The notes: a model not told the origin generated them from the sequence alone. 64,000 nt of DNA from Marinicauda pacifica (GCF_004793635.1 NZ_SRXV01000001.1:124001-188000), one strand, 5' to 3'. Positions 1 through 10,137 are shown, numbered from the stretch's first letter. A program made the numbers and translations.

Positions 1-587
1 GGCACAGCGACGAGATCGCTCAGCGCGCGCTCCAGTGCGATCGCGATCTCGTCGCCGGAATGCAGCTTCATAGCGGCGCCGGCCCGGTCGAGTTCGCTGG
101 CCAGGCGGTCTTCCCGGGCGTTGCGCGGGATGATGATCTGGGCCAGGCCGGCGGCAGCCGCCGTCAGGCAGCTCAGACCGCCGGTCGTGATCAACAGGTC
201 GTTTCCGGCGACGGTTTCGAAAAGGCCGGTACAGTCGAAATAAGTGTGCAGATCGAGCTGATCATCGAGCGACCGGGCCGATTGCTGCACGGACTCGTAG
301 ATTTCCGGCGTTCCGGCAATGGCCGGTGTGACCGCGATCTGGATTCTTCCACGCTGGCGCGCGCGCTCGCCTGCCGCTTGGCGTACCCGGGTGGCGTGCC
401 GGCGCAACGCGTCGCACGCAGACTCGTCGCGCGCGGTGTCGCCGTGGTCGATCAGCAGCTCGAGCGAACCGGGCAGGTGATCTCTGCGACCGTCATTGCA
501 CAGGCCTTCGGCAATCTGTGCAAATCCGGAATCCAATGTCGTCTTCGCCCGTCTCGGGCTGCAAAAGAGCAGTCTTGCCTGTCCCAT
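1..587 (-). CDS. PseG/FlmD-like GT-B family protein, partial (3' end outside window)
   Basis: The reading frame opens at ATG 587 and runs without a stop to base 1, giving at least 195 residues. The second half has the look of a GT-B C-terminal domain: residues around 'DLLITTGGLSCLTAAAAG' and 'QIIIPRNARED' match the nucleotide-binding GGxS loop and following strand of PseG-type UDP-sugar hydrolases and MurG-like enzymes. The gene starts 10 bases after the pseB stop on the same strand, so it is probably cotranscribed and acts on the PseB/PseC product in pseudaminic-acid-type sugar synthesis (FlmD in Caulobacter). No Shine-Dalgarno is visible before the ATG, which sits in a hairpin. The N-terminal 75 residues do not resemble the usual PseG start, so the exact activity is uncertain. 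Confidence 0.6.
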   Translation of the reverse strand, partial: MGQARLLFCSPRRAKTTLDSGFAQIAEGLCNDGRRDHLPGSLELLIDHGDTARDESACDALRRHATRVRQAAGERARQRGRIQIAVTPAIAGTPEIYESVQQSARSLDDQLDLHTYFDCTGLFETVAGNDLLITTGGLSCLTAAAAGLAQIIIPRNAREDRLASELDRAGAAMKLHSGDEIAIALERALSDLVAV

Positions 588-611
588 AAAGGGACGTTTA
601 GCCCGAGACGG
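549..611 (-). promoter_or_regulatory. Nested inverted repeat over the pseB stop and the next start codon
   Basis: A perfect 12-base inverted repeat has arms at 549-560 and 600-611, and encloses a second hairpin GTCCC-N5-GGGAC at 581-595. On the minus strand the outer arm covers the last pseB codons and touches its TAA (600-598). The inner hairpin contains the ATG (587-585) of the downstream gene, which lacks a Shine-Dalgarno. There is no U-run, so this does not look like a terminator. A translational-coupling structure is the most natural reading, but that is inference. Confidence 0.5.
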
Positions 612-1686
612 TTTCCTGGAGAAGCCCTTGCAGCGCGCGCGCGTCGAGCCGCTCGGGATTGCTGTCCGAGCTGTAGGCGAACCCGTCGGGCAAAGGCTTG
701 CCGCCATCGGCATGCCAGAGGCCGATAACCTTTTGATCGTACGAGGGAAGTATCACGTAGCGGTCGTCGAGCTCGACCGAGGTGCGCGCATCGTCGGAGC
801 CGATCATGACTTCGTGAAGTTTTTCGCCCGGCCGGATGCCGACCAACCTGTGGGGCAGGTCCGGCGCGATCGTATGCGCCAGATCGGTCGTGCGCATGGA
901 GGGGATTTTCGGCACGAAAATCTCCCCGCCCTTGGCCATGGCGAGGGAGGACATGACGAAATTCACGCCCTGGTTCAGCGTGATCCAGAAGCGCGTCATG
1001 CGCTCGTCGGTGATCGGCAGATGGTCGGTGCCGTTCTTGACAAGCTGCTGGAAGAACGGGACCACCGATCCGCGCGATCCCACCACATTGCCATAGCGCA
1101 CGACCGAAAAGGTCGGACCGTCACCGCCGCCCATGGCCTGCGCGGCGGTGAAGATCTTGTCGGACGCCAGTTTCGACGCGCCGTACAGGTTGATGGGGCT
1201 GGCGGCCTTGTCGGTGGACAGGGCGCAGACATGCTTGACCCCGCGCTTGATCGCGGCGGAAACCACATTCTGGGCGCCCATCACGTTGGTCTTGATGCAT
1301 TCGAACGGATTGTATTCGGCGATCGGCACGTGCTTGAGCGCGGCGGCATGGATCACGACGTCGACATTGCGCATGGCCATTTCCAGGCGCGCCTCGTCGC
1401 GCACATCCCCGATGAAGTAGCGCAGGAAAGCGTGTTCCTGCGGCGAGTAGGTCTGCGCCATCTCGTACTGCTTGAGCTCGTCGCGCGAGAAGATGATGAG
1501 CTTCTTCGGCTTGAACTCCTTGATCACGGTTTCCACGAAGCGCCGGCCAAAGCTGCCCGTCCCCCCGGTGATCAGGATGGTCTTTCCGTTCAGATCGAAG
1601 CGCGGCGTTCGAAAGTCGCGTCGGACGAAATGCGGCAGTTCGGCTTCGCCCTTCGGCGGCGAAGACTTGGCGGCGTTCTGGCTCAT
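598..1686 (-). CDS. pseB: UDP-N-acetylglucosamine 4,6-dehydratase (inverting), PseB/FlmA
   Basis: This enzyme converts UDP-GlcNAc to the UDP-4-keto-6-deoxy-L-arabino sugar, the first step of pseudaminic-acid-type nonulosonate synthesis used to glycosylate flagellin. The 362-residue protein is an extended SDR. It has the Rossmann motif 'GGTGSFG' near residue 40, 'AALKHVP' typical of the PseB/FlaA1 group, and the active-site segment 'STDKA....YGASK' with Lys in place of the usual Tyr-Lys pair spacing. Start choice: AAGGA at 1699-1695 lies 8 bases before ATG 1686 but only 2 before ATG 1692, so 1686 is preferred. In Caulobacter the orthologue FlmA is required for flagellin modification. The sugar-nucleotide partner gene 1806-2594 is divergent. 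Confidence 0.93.
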   Translation of the reverse strand: MSQNAAKSSPPKGEAELPHFVRRDFRTPRFDLNGKTILITGGTGSFGRRFVETVIKEFKPKKLIIFSRDELKQYEMAQTYSPQEHAFLRYFIGDVRDEARLEMAMRNVDVVIHAAALKHVPIAEYNPFECIKTNVMGAQNVVSAAIKRGVKHVCALSTDKAASPINLYGASKLASDKIFTAAQAMGGGDGPTFSVVRYGNVVGSRGSVVPFFQQLVKNGTDHLPITDERMTRFWITLNQGVNFVMSSLAMAKGGEIFVPKIPSMRTTDLAHTIAPDLPHRLVGIRPGEKLHEVMIGSDDARTSVELDDRYVILPSYDQKVIGLWHADGGKPLPDGFAYSSDSNPERLDARALQGLLQETVSG

Positions 1687-1716
1687 GGTCATTTTCCTTG
1701 TCTGACCGGACCTCGC

Positions 1717-1760
1717 GTTAACCCTTTGCGCGCGCCGGTTAACGTGACGTTAGGCGTCAC
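1717..1760. promoter_or_regulatory. Symmetric elements in the pseB/cytidylyltransferase divergent promoter region
   Basis: Two copies of GTTAAC (1717-1722 and 1738-1743) are arranged as GTTAACC-N13-GGTTAAC. They are followed directly by GTGACG-N5-CGTCAC (1744-1760). TTAACC resembles a CtrA half-site, but the TTAA-to-TTAA spacing is 17 rather than the consensus 7, so the binding protein is unknown. Confidence 0.35.
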
Positions 1761-1805
1761 GGCGCAGGATCACGCTAGGATTGCCGGCACGGGAGATTGC
1801 CCGCG

Positions 1806-2594
1806 ATGACCACCACCGCCGTGATTGTTCAGGCCCGGCTCGATGCCACGCGCCTTCCCGGCGCGATTCTCCAGACCCTTGGACAGCAGACCGCCCTGAT
1901 CCGGTGCCTGGACCGGTGCCGCGCCACGCCGGGCGTCGACCTGGTGGTATGCGCCATCCCCGGCGACAGCGCGCACGATCCGGTCGAGGAAGAGGCCGGC
2001 GACCACGGCTACATGGTTGTGCGCGGACCGGGCACGGACCCGCTCGGTCTCTATGCCGAGGCCGCCGAGATGGCTGGCGCCACCACCCTGGTTCATGTTC
2101 CTGCCAGCGCGGCCTTCGCCGATCCCGGCCTGATCGCGCAAACCCTCGCTCTCCATCGCGACAGCCGCGCCGACTACGCAACCAATGCCATGCCGCCGCG
2201 CTTCCCCCACGGGCTGGAGTGCGAGGTGTTTTCCTCCAGATGCCTGTTCGAAGTCGAAGCGGCCAGCGCGACCGTGGAGGCGCGCCAGTCGGTCAGTCAG
2301 GCCCTGCGCGCTGATTCCCGCCTCGTGCGCGCCTCGCTCACCGGTCCCGGCGGCGGGCTGGAACGCTTGCGCTGGGTGCTCGAGCGCGAAGAGGATCTGG
2401 TCTTCCTGCGCGCAGTCTTTGCCGCGCTGGGTGCCGATGCGGCGCGTGCCAGCGCGGCCGAGATCGCCGCGCTCTGCCTGCGCCGACCCGACCTGGTGGA
2501 GATCAATTCAGCCTGCGTCGACGAGATGCGCCTGGGCGCTGGCGACCGCGCCGATATCGAAACCGACCCGGTCTCGCTCTCCCTGGCCGCGTGA
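1806..2594 (+). CDS. SpsF/FlmC-like cytidylyltransferase family protein
   Basis: The 262-residue protein starts with the nucleotidyltransferase signature 'VIVQARLDATRLPG', shared by SpsF, PseF-type and KdsB-type CMP-sugar synthetases. It therefore probably activates a nonulosonate or related sugar with CTP for flagellar or surface glycan synthesis. ATG 1806 is chosen over the upstream TTG 1797 because GGGAG at 1791-1795 is 10 bases before it. The gene is divergent from pseB and faces the FlaEY-like gene. Two departures weaken a strict PseF call: 'LPGAILQTL' has Ala where SpsF/PseF proteins usually have Lys (LPGK), and the central region is Ala-rich. It could be a diverged paralogue with altered activity. 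Confidence 0.7.
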   Translation: MTTTAVIVQARLDATRLPGAILQTLGQQTALIRCLDRCRATPGVDLVVCAIPGDSAHDPVEEEAGDHGYMVVRGPGTDPLGLYAEAAEMAGATTLVHVPASAAFADPGLIAQTLALHRDSRADYATNAMPPRFPHGLECEVFSSRCLFEVEAASATVEARQSVSQALRADSRLVRASLTGPGGGLERLRWVLEREEDLVFLRAVFAALGADAARASAAEIAALCLRRPDLVEINSACVDEMRLGAGDRADIETDPVSLSLAA

Positions 2595-2654
2595 GGCCGG
2601 GCGCTAGTCCCATTTCCTAACGATTTCTTAGCTTCGCCGGTGGAGACTGGCGGG

Positions 2655-2669
2655 TGGCGCAGTGTGTGC
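2655..2669 (+). promoter_or_regulatory. Candidate sigma-54 (-24/-12) promoter for the FlaEY-like gene
   Basis: TGGCGCAGTGTGTGC has GG at 2656-2657 and GC at 2668-2669 with exactly 10 bases between. It matches TGGC-N8-TTGC except for one T. The predicted start of transcription (about 2681) leaves AAGG at 2686-2689 as ribosome-binding site for ATG 2696. Flagellar genes in this lineage often use sigma-54, but a match of this quality can also arise by chance in GC-rich DNA. Confidence 0.3.
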
Positions 2670-2695
2670 GTCATCACAGGAGCGTAAGGCAGACC

Positions 2696-5452
2696 ATGGT
2701 TCTGTCGGTCGGACTGCTGACATCCTACTACAGCGCGCAGGCCTCCATGCGCCTCGCCGGCTCGAATCCGCAGCCGTCCGGCGCCAGCACCGGCACGCCG
2801 CAAGGGGCAAATGCCCGCTCCAACGAAATCATCCCTCCCTGGGACCCCACCGGTGGCGTCACGGCGCTGGAATCGCTGCGCCGCTCGGTTCTGGCCGATG
2901 GTAATTTCTTCGATCCCAAATTCGGCGAGTTCGCCGATATGGAAACGGGTGAGGACGAGAAGACGCTGTTCGCGATGCATCAGGGTCTGCGCCGCCTTCA
3001 GTCCCTGTCCTCGGCCGCGCTCGACAAGACTACGACAGACGCGGAGCGCAGCTTCTGGAACCGGCGCTTCCAGGAGGGCATGGAGCAGCTGTCCGGCTTC
3101 TTCGAGGACACTGACCTGACCGGCGTTTCGGTGGTCAAGGGCGAACAATTGTCCAAGGCCGAAAGCACGCTCGCGATTTCGCGCGGGGAATCCAGCTACA
3201 AGACCGGCATCCTGCATTCGGGGGCGTTCGACGCCGAAGTCGACGCCTTCACCGGCGCGATGGCCTTCGACATCACCGTGCGCAAAAACGGCGTCGACAC
3301 CGTCATCAACATCGATCTTGCCGACATGGGCGGCACGGCGCGCAGTCTCGACAACGTCGCCGCGCACATCAATACCAAGCTCGAAGCCGAAGGGGTGCTG
3401 ACGCGCTTTGAGCGGACCAAGATCGGCGAGAAGAACGATATCGGCGTGATCGAGGGCAATAATTTCGGCTTCACGATCAAGGGTATCCTCACCGAGAAGG
3501 TAAGTTTCACGCCCTCTACCGGCACTCCGGCCGTCTACGTTGCGGGCTTGTCGGGCACCGGCGAGACTGCGGGCGGCCAGCTGACCAAGCTGGTCAATCT
3601 GGCCGGCGGCGGCGATCAGGCCTTCATCCGGCGCATCGAATCCGATGCGACCGTGACCGAAACGACCGACGATGACGGGGAAACCACCACCAGTACCACA
3701 TCCAACCCGCTGGTCGTTTCCGCAACGGCGCGGAGCGAGGATGGCGGCATCTATGTTGTGGGCCATACAAGTCATGCCGTGGACGGCCAGGCGCTGAAGG
3801 GCGAGCAGGATCTGGTCCTGATGCGCTATGATTCCACTGGGAAGAAGCTCTGGTCGCGCGTTCTGGGCGCTGCCGACAGCGCCGGCGGTTCGGCCGTTGC
3901 GGTGGATTCCTCGGGCAATGTCATCGTGGCCGGCTCGGTGAGCGGGGAGCTCAGCGGCACCAATCGGGTGGGCGGCAAGGACTCCTTGGTCGTCAAGTAT
4001 TCGGCCGAGGGCGTCGAGCAATGGGCGCGCCGCTTCGGCGGACGCGAGGACGACGAGGCGCGCAGCGTCACGCTCGGGGCGGACGGGACGGTCTATGTCG
4101 GCGGGCGCACCGATGCTGCCTTTGGCGGTGTCGCGAGCACGGGCGGGACGGACGGCTATCTTCGCGCCCTCGATGAGAACGGTAATACGCTTTACACGCG
4201 CGGCGTTGGCGGCGGCGCGGGGACCCAGGAAGTGCGCGCTACGGCCATGGCCTCCGATGGCGGCCTGATCGTCGCCACGCAGGAAGAGGGCCGCGCGGTC
4301 CTGACCAAATATGCCGCCGGCGACGACGGTACCGGCGCGCCTGTCTGGACACTCGATCTGGGCGATATGGACAGCGGCCGGATCGGCGGTCTGGCCGTCG
4401 ATGCGGACGGCGCGATCTACCTGTCCGGCGCTGCGGGTTCCGGCTTCAATCCCGGCAATGTCGTCTCGGCCAATCAGGGCGGGCGAGACGCGGTTCTCGT
4501 CAGGATCAGTGACGGCCCGGCAGCCAGCGTGGACTACACCACCTTCCTCGGCGCAGCCGGCGATAACTCGGCCTCCGGCGTCGCAGCTGCAAATGGCAAG
4601 ATATACCTGACCGGCAAGACATCCGATGCCCTTCCCGGCGCCACCCAGAGCGGCGATCGCAACACGTTCGCCGCCGGGCTGGATGCCGCCACCGGCGCGC
4701 TCGACTGGGTCCATCAGGTCTCCGGCCGCGGCGGGTTGAGCGAGGGCGCCGGCATCGTCGTCGATCCTCAGGGCGACAACGCCTTGTCACGCATGGGCCT
4801 GCCGTCCGGGGAGCTTAAATACTCCGACAGCCGGCTGGTGACCGACCGGTCCGCGGTGCGTGCCGGCGACAGCTTTTTCGTTTCGGTCGATGGCGGCCGG
4901 AAGAAGAAGATCACCATCGAGGCGAACGAGACGATGCGTTCGCTGACCTTCAAGCTGAATTCGGTGATGCTTCTGGACGGGCGGGCCGACGTGCGCCGCT
5001 CGAGTGCCGGCGACATCCTGCGCGTGCAGCCCAATGTGGGCGTTGCGGTGGAGTTCTTCGCCGGGGAAAAGGGCGCCGATGCACTCAGCGGGCTGGGCCT
5101 GCCCCTCGGCGTCGTGGAGGGCAAGAAAAGCGCTCTGGACAAGGATGAGGATACCACCTCGGACGCGCCCAAGGTCTTCGCGCTGGAACTGCCCAATGCG
5201 TTGAGCATCGACAACAATGATGCCGCCACCGTCGCCAACGACGCCCTGACGGCGGCGCTGGCCAAGGTCCAGCGCGCCTATCGCGAGCTGACGATGGATC
5301 CGGCGCTGAAAGACCTGATGGCCGGTCCCAAGGCGGGCAATCGCGGCGGTACGGTGCCGGCCTATCTCCAGGCCCAGATCGCCAACTACTCCGCCGGGCT
5401 CGAGCGCATGAATGCCGGTGGCGGCGGCGGCGGAACGCTCGCCCTGTTCTAG
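2696..5452 (+). CDS. FlaEY-like flagellar regulatory protein with SBBP beta-propeller repeats
   Basis: The 918-residue protein opens with 'MVLSVGLLTSYYSAQASM', reminiscent of flagellin/hook-type N termini. Residues of about 320-680 hold repeated beta-propeller (SBBP-like) units such as 'AVDSSGNVIVAGSVSG' and 'LGADGTVYVGGRTD'. A third region ('DSFFVSVDGGRKKKITIEA') repeats an earlier fold at residues 190-280 ('AFDITVRKNGVDTVINIDL'). The end is a run of Gly followed by TLALF. This architecture fits Caulobacter FlaEY, a protein needed for normal flagellin production and motility. I base this on recalled similarity, so the name is tentative. ATG 2696 is preferred over the upstream GTG 2654 because of nearby AGGAG (2678-2682) and AAGG (2686-2689). 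The location beside pseB supports a flagellar role. Confidence 0.6.
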   Translation: MVLSVGLLTSYYSAQASMRLAGSNPQPSGASTGTPQGANARSNEIIPPWDPTGGVTALESLRRSVLADGNFFDPKFGEFADMETGEDEKTLFAMHQGLRRLQSLSSAALDKTTTDAERSFWNRRFQEGMEQLSGFFEDTDLTGVSVVKGEQLSKAESTLAISRGESSYKTGILHSGAFDAEVDAFTGAMAFDITVRKNGVDTVINIDLADMGGTARSLDNVAAHINTKLEAEGVLTRFERTKIGEKNDIGVIEGNNFGFTIKGILTEKVSFTPSTGTPAVYVAGLSGTGETAGGQLTKLVNLAGGGDQAFIRRIESDATVTETTDDDGETTTSTTSNPLVVSATARSEDGGIYVVGHTSHAVDGQALKGEQDLVLMRYDSTGKKLWSRVLGAADSAGGSAVAVDSSGNVIVAGSVSGELSGTNRVGGKDSLVVKYSAEGVEQWARRFGGREDDEARSVTLGADGTVYVGGRTDAAFGGVASTGGTDGYLRALDENGNTLYTRGVGGGAGTQEVRATAMASDGGLIVATQEEGRAVLTKYAAGDDGTGAPVWTLDLGDMDSGRIGGLAVDADGAIYLSGAAGSGFNPGNVVSANQGGRDAVLVRISDGPAASVDYTTFLGAAGDNSASGVAAANGKIYLTGKTSDALPGATQSGDRNTFAAGLDAATGALDWVHQVSGRGGLSEGAGIVVDPQGDNALSRMGLPSGELKYSDSRLVTDRSAVRAGDSFFVSVDGGRKKKITIEANETMRSLTFKLNSVMLLDGRADVRRSSAGDILRVQPNVGVAVEFFAGEKGADALSGLGLPLGVVEGKKSALDKDEDTTSDAPKVFALELPNALSIDNNDAATVANDALTAALAKVQRAYRELTMDPALKDLMAGPKAGNRGGTVPAYLQAQIANYSAGLERMNAGGGGGGTLALF

Positions 5453-5467
5453 CCTGGCCCGCGCGGC

Positions 5468-7695
<2,228 letters not shown>

Positions 7696-7699
<4 letters not shown>

Positions 7700-8361
7700 T
7701 TCTGGCCTCCCAGCAGGCTTTCGAAGACGCCGCGCCCGTGCGTGCCCCCATGGGTCTCGTCCACGGCGCGTTCGGGGTGGGGCATCATGCCCAGCACATT
7801 GCCGGCCTCATTGGTGATGCCCGCAATATCGTGGATGGAGCCGTTCGGATTGGCCAGGTAGCGGAAGGCCACGCGGCCATCGCCTTCAAGGCGCGCAAGC
7901 GTTTCTTCGTCCGCGAAGTAATTGCCGTCGTGGTGCGCGACCGGGAACAGCACTTCATGCTGATCGGTGTAGGCGCGCGTGAACATGGAGTTCGTCGTTT
8001 CGACCGAAAGTGGTGTTCTTTCGCATACGAAGCGAAGCCCGGCATTGCGCATCAGCGCACCGGGCAGCAGCCCGGTCTCGATCAGGATCTGGAAGCCGTT
8101 GCAGACGCCCAGGACCGGCGTGCCGTCGCCGGCCTTCTTGACTACGTCGCGCATGATGGGCGAGCGCGCGGCGATCGCGCCGGAGCGCAGATAGTCACCG
8201 TAGGAAAATCCGCCCGGCACCATGACGAGGTCGAGCCCGTCCGGCAGGGTCGTGTCTTCATGCCAGACCATTTCGGCCGGTGTACCGGTGACGCGTTCCA
8301 GCGCGTCCGCGGCGTCGCGGTCGCAATTGGATCCAGGAAAGACGATGACGGCTGTTTTCAT
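7696..8361 (-). CDS. purQ: Phosphoribosylformylglycinamidine synthase glutaminase subunit PurQ
   Basis: This class I glutamine amidotransferase supplies ammonia to PurL. The 221-residue protein begins '[16 protein letters not shown]', the conserved PurQ start. It carries the nucleophile elbow '[11 protein letters not shown]' (Cys about residue 87) and the C-terminal 'GMMPHPERA' (His/Glu of the triad). ATG 8361 is chosen because the family start lies there and the upstream in-frame extension has no homology. It ends in a 4-base overlap with purL. It lies downstream of parDE, so either transcription from purC reads through the toxin-antitoxin genes or the parDE promoter also feeds purQL. Confidence 0.97.
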
Positions 8362-8427
8362 GGGGGCAGCGTTTAGCAGGGCTCGCACCGCTTGGCGAGA
8401 GCGTGTGGCGGGAGAGATCGCGGAGAA

Positions 8428-8724
8428 TTACAGGGCGTCCGGCGGCAGCTGGCGAGCGTGCAGGACGCGGAGGATCAGAGGAAGCTTCCCCGGTCGAATT
8501 CGGTACACGATCCGGTGCGATTTAAAGAGGTAGCTTCGCGTTTCACCGGACATGTCATCGACCGGGACACCCGCGAAGGGAAACTCGGCTATGAGGCGGA
8601 AAATCTCCAGCATTTGATCGCGGTAGCGGTCGGCCTGGTCGATCCCGTGGTCTTCGGCGCCCTGGAAATAGATTTGGCGAAGGTCGTGTTGGCCTCTTTG
8701 GCTAACCTCAATCTTTATAACCAC
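8428..8724 (-). CDS. parE: ParE/RelE-family toxin
   Basis: The 98-residue protein has the RelE/ParE fold pattern: 'LRQIYFQGAEDHG' in the N-terminal helix and a C-terminal beta strand 'HRIVYRIRPGKLPLILRVLHARQ'. ParE toxins usually poison DNA gyrase, whereas RelE toxins cleave mRNA; sequence alone does not decide here. I choose GTG 8724 over TTG 8730 because GGAGG lies 9 bases before the GTG. The gene overlaps the antitoxin gene by 17 bases, the common arrangement for antitoxin-first parDE operons. It sits between purS and purQ on the same strand. Confidence 0.88.
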   Translation of the reverse strand: MVIKIEVSQRGQHDLRQIYFQGAEDHGIDQADRYRDQMLEIFRLIAEFPFAGVPVDDMSGETRSYLFKSHRIVYRIRPGKLPLILRVLHARQLPPDAL

Positions 8725-8962
8725 GTTCAATGGCCTCCGCGCGCGCCTCGGCGAAGATCTCCTCGACCGATTGCTCGCTTATACCACTCTCTTCGCCTTC
8801 GCGTATCAGGCGAATGAATTCCGCGCGCTTCTGCTTGATTTCCTCGTCCTTGCGGATGAGATCGCGCACGTAATCGCTGGCGCTGGCATAGCGGCCCGAG
8901 CCGACCGCTTCGTCGACAACGGCTTTCAGGCCTTCGGGAAGGGAGACATTCATGGTCGGCAT
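8708..8962 (-). CDS. parD: ParD-family ribbon-helix-helix antitoxin
   Basis: The 84-residue protein starts 'MPTMNVSLPEGLKAVVDE', the ribbon-helix-helix DNA-binding arm of ParD/CopG antitoxins, followed by 'GRYASASDYVRDLIRKDEE', the conserved ParD helix pair. An acidic C-terminal tail is likely to wrap the toxin. ATG 8962 has AAGGAG 8 bases upstream, favouring it over ATG 8953. The palindromes at 8968-9001 directly upstream are the expected autoregulation sites. Confidence 0.9.
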   Translation of the reverse strand: MPTMNVSLPEGLKAVVDEAVGSGRYASASDYVRDLIRKDEEIKQKRAEFIRLIREGEESGISEQSVEEIFAEARAEAIERGYKD

Positions 8963-8967
8963 GACAG

Positions 8968-9001
8968 CCACTCCTTGATCAAAGAGTGGCAAATATTGCC
9001 A
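8968..9001 (-). promoter_or_regulatory. Operator palindromes upstream of parDE
   Basis: A 22-base near-perfect palindrome, CCACTC-N-TTGATCAA-N-GAGTGG (8968-8989), is followed by TGGCAA-ATA-TTGCCA (8987-9001). The two share 3 bases. The first contains the parD Shine-Dalgarno (AAGGAG), so a bound ParD/ParDE complex could block both transcription and ribosome access. A RHH antitoxin is expected to bind such sites. Confidence 0.65.
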
Positions 9002-9043
9002 TGAATGCCGTCCCGATACAATTGTCGCTGGCGGCCTTCCGGC

Positions 9044-9286
9044 TCAGGCGCTCAATTCGATGTCGTAATTTTCGATCACCGGGTTGGCGAGCAGCTTGTC
9101 GCACATCTCCTTGACGCGCGCTTCGGCTTCTTCGGCGTCGGCGGTTTCAAGGTCGAGCTCGATCAGCTTGCCCTGGCGGGCGGCGCTGACTTCCTCGAAC
9201 CCGAGATGGTTGAGCGAGTGGGCCACGGCCGAGCCCTGCGGGTCCAGGACGCCGGGTTTGAGATAGATGTGGATGCGCGCTTTCAT
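9044..9286 (-). CDS. purS: Phosphoribosylformylglycinamidine synthase subunit PurS
   Basis: PurS is the small bridging subunit that dimerises and docks PurQ onto PurL for ammonia transfer. The 80-residue protein has the family pattern 'ARIHIYLKPGVLDPQGSAV' and ends with 'NPVIENYDIEL'. ATG 9286 overlaps the purC TGA by one base (TGATG), which indicates coupled translation. A GTG one codon upstream (9289) is a less likely alternative. In most relatives purS is followed directly by purQ; here 682 bases containing parDE intervene. Confidence 0.96.
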   Translation of the reverse strand: MKARIHIYLKPGVLDPQGSAVAHSLNHLGFEEVSAARQGKLIELDLETADAEEAEARVKEMCDKLLANPVIENYDIELSA

Positions 9287-10044
9287 CACTTCGCCTCGTT
9301 GGCTTCGGACGGGCCGTTTTCCTTCATGATGCCGAGCCGGCGCGCCACTTCGGCATAGGCCTCGGTGACGTTGCCCAGATCGCGGCGGAAGCGGTCCTTG
9401 TCCATCTTCTCATTGGTCTCGATGTCCCACAGCCGGCAGGAATCGGGGCTGATCTCGTCCGCCAGGATGAGGCGCGGCATGTCGTTCTGGTCGTAGACCC
9501 GGCCGTATTCCAGCTTGAAGTCGACCAGACGGATGCCGGCACCGGCAAACAGGCCGGACATGAAATCGTTCACGCGCAGCGACATGGCGAGCATGTCGTC
9601 AATGTCCTGGGTCGTGGCCCAGTTGAACGCGGTGATGTGTTCCTCGCTGACCATCGGATCTTCGAGCGCATCGTTCTTGTAATAGAATTCGACGATGGAG
9701 CGCGGCAGTGCCTCGCCTTCTTCCAGCCCGAGGCGCTTGGCGATCGAACCGGCCGCGACATTGCGCACGACGACTTCGAGCGGCACGATCTCGACTTCGC
9801 GTACCAGCTGTTCGCGCATATTCAGGCGGCGGATGAAGTGAGTCGGCACCCCGATGCTGTTCAGCTGCGTCATGATGAACTCGGAGATCCGGTTGTTCAG
9901 GACGCCCTTGCCCTCCAGCGTTGCGCGCTTCTTGTTGTTGAAGGCGGTCGCGTCATCCTTGAAATGGGCGACCAGCGTGCCCGGTTCGGGCCCTTCATAG
10001 AGAATCTTCGCTTTGCCTTCGTAGAGTTTCTTGCCGCGGGACAT
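9286..10044 (-). CDS. purC: Phosphoribosylaminoimidazole-succinocarboxamide synthase
   Basis: SAICAR synthetase joins CAIR and aspartate in IMP synthesis. The 252-residue protein shows the conserved start '[14 protein letters not shown]', the substrate loop '[17 protein letters not shown]' and the '[10 protein letters not shown]' motif. It is the first gene of the purCS-QL operon. A 94-base leader separates its ATG from a strong hairpin at 10138-10161 on the same strand. Confidence 0.97.
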   Translation of the reverse strand: MSRGKKLYEGKAKILYEGPEPGTLVAHFKDDATAFNNKKRATLEGKGVLNNRISEFIMTQLNSIGVPTHFIRRLNMREQLVREVEIVPLEVVVRNVAAGSIAKRLGLEEGEALPRSIVEFYYKNDALEDPMVSEEHITAFNWATTQDIDDMLAMSLRVNDFMSGLFAGAGIRLVDFKLEYGRVYDQNDMPRLILADEISPDSCRLWDIETNEKMDKDRFRRDLGNVTEAYAEVARRLGIMKENGPSEANEAK

Positions 10045-10137
10045 GAGGCGTTCGCACTCCGGTACATGGCGCCGGGCCCGTCCGGTGCGAATGACTTGGT
10101 CGAGGGCGGGCCTTGCGCTCTTTCAAAAATGAGAAGA

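Noticed and set aside
1786..1800. GGCACG...TTGC sigma-54-like element before the SpsF-like gene
   Set aside because: The GG-to-GC spacing is 11 bases, one too many for sigma-54, and it lies within 6 bases of the start codon.
2297..4714. Long minus-strand open frame of about 805 codons
   Set aside because: It runs antisense to the FlaEY-like gene, has no protein motifs, and comes from GC-rich third-position bias.
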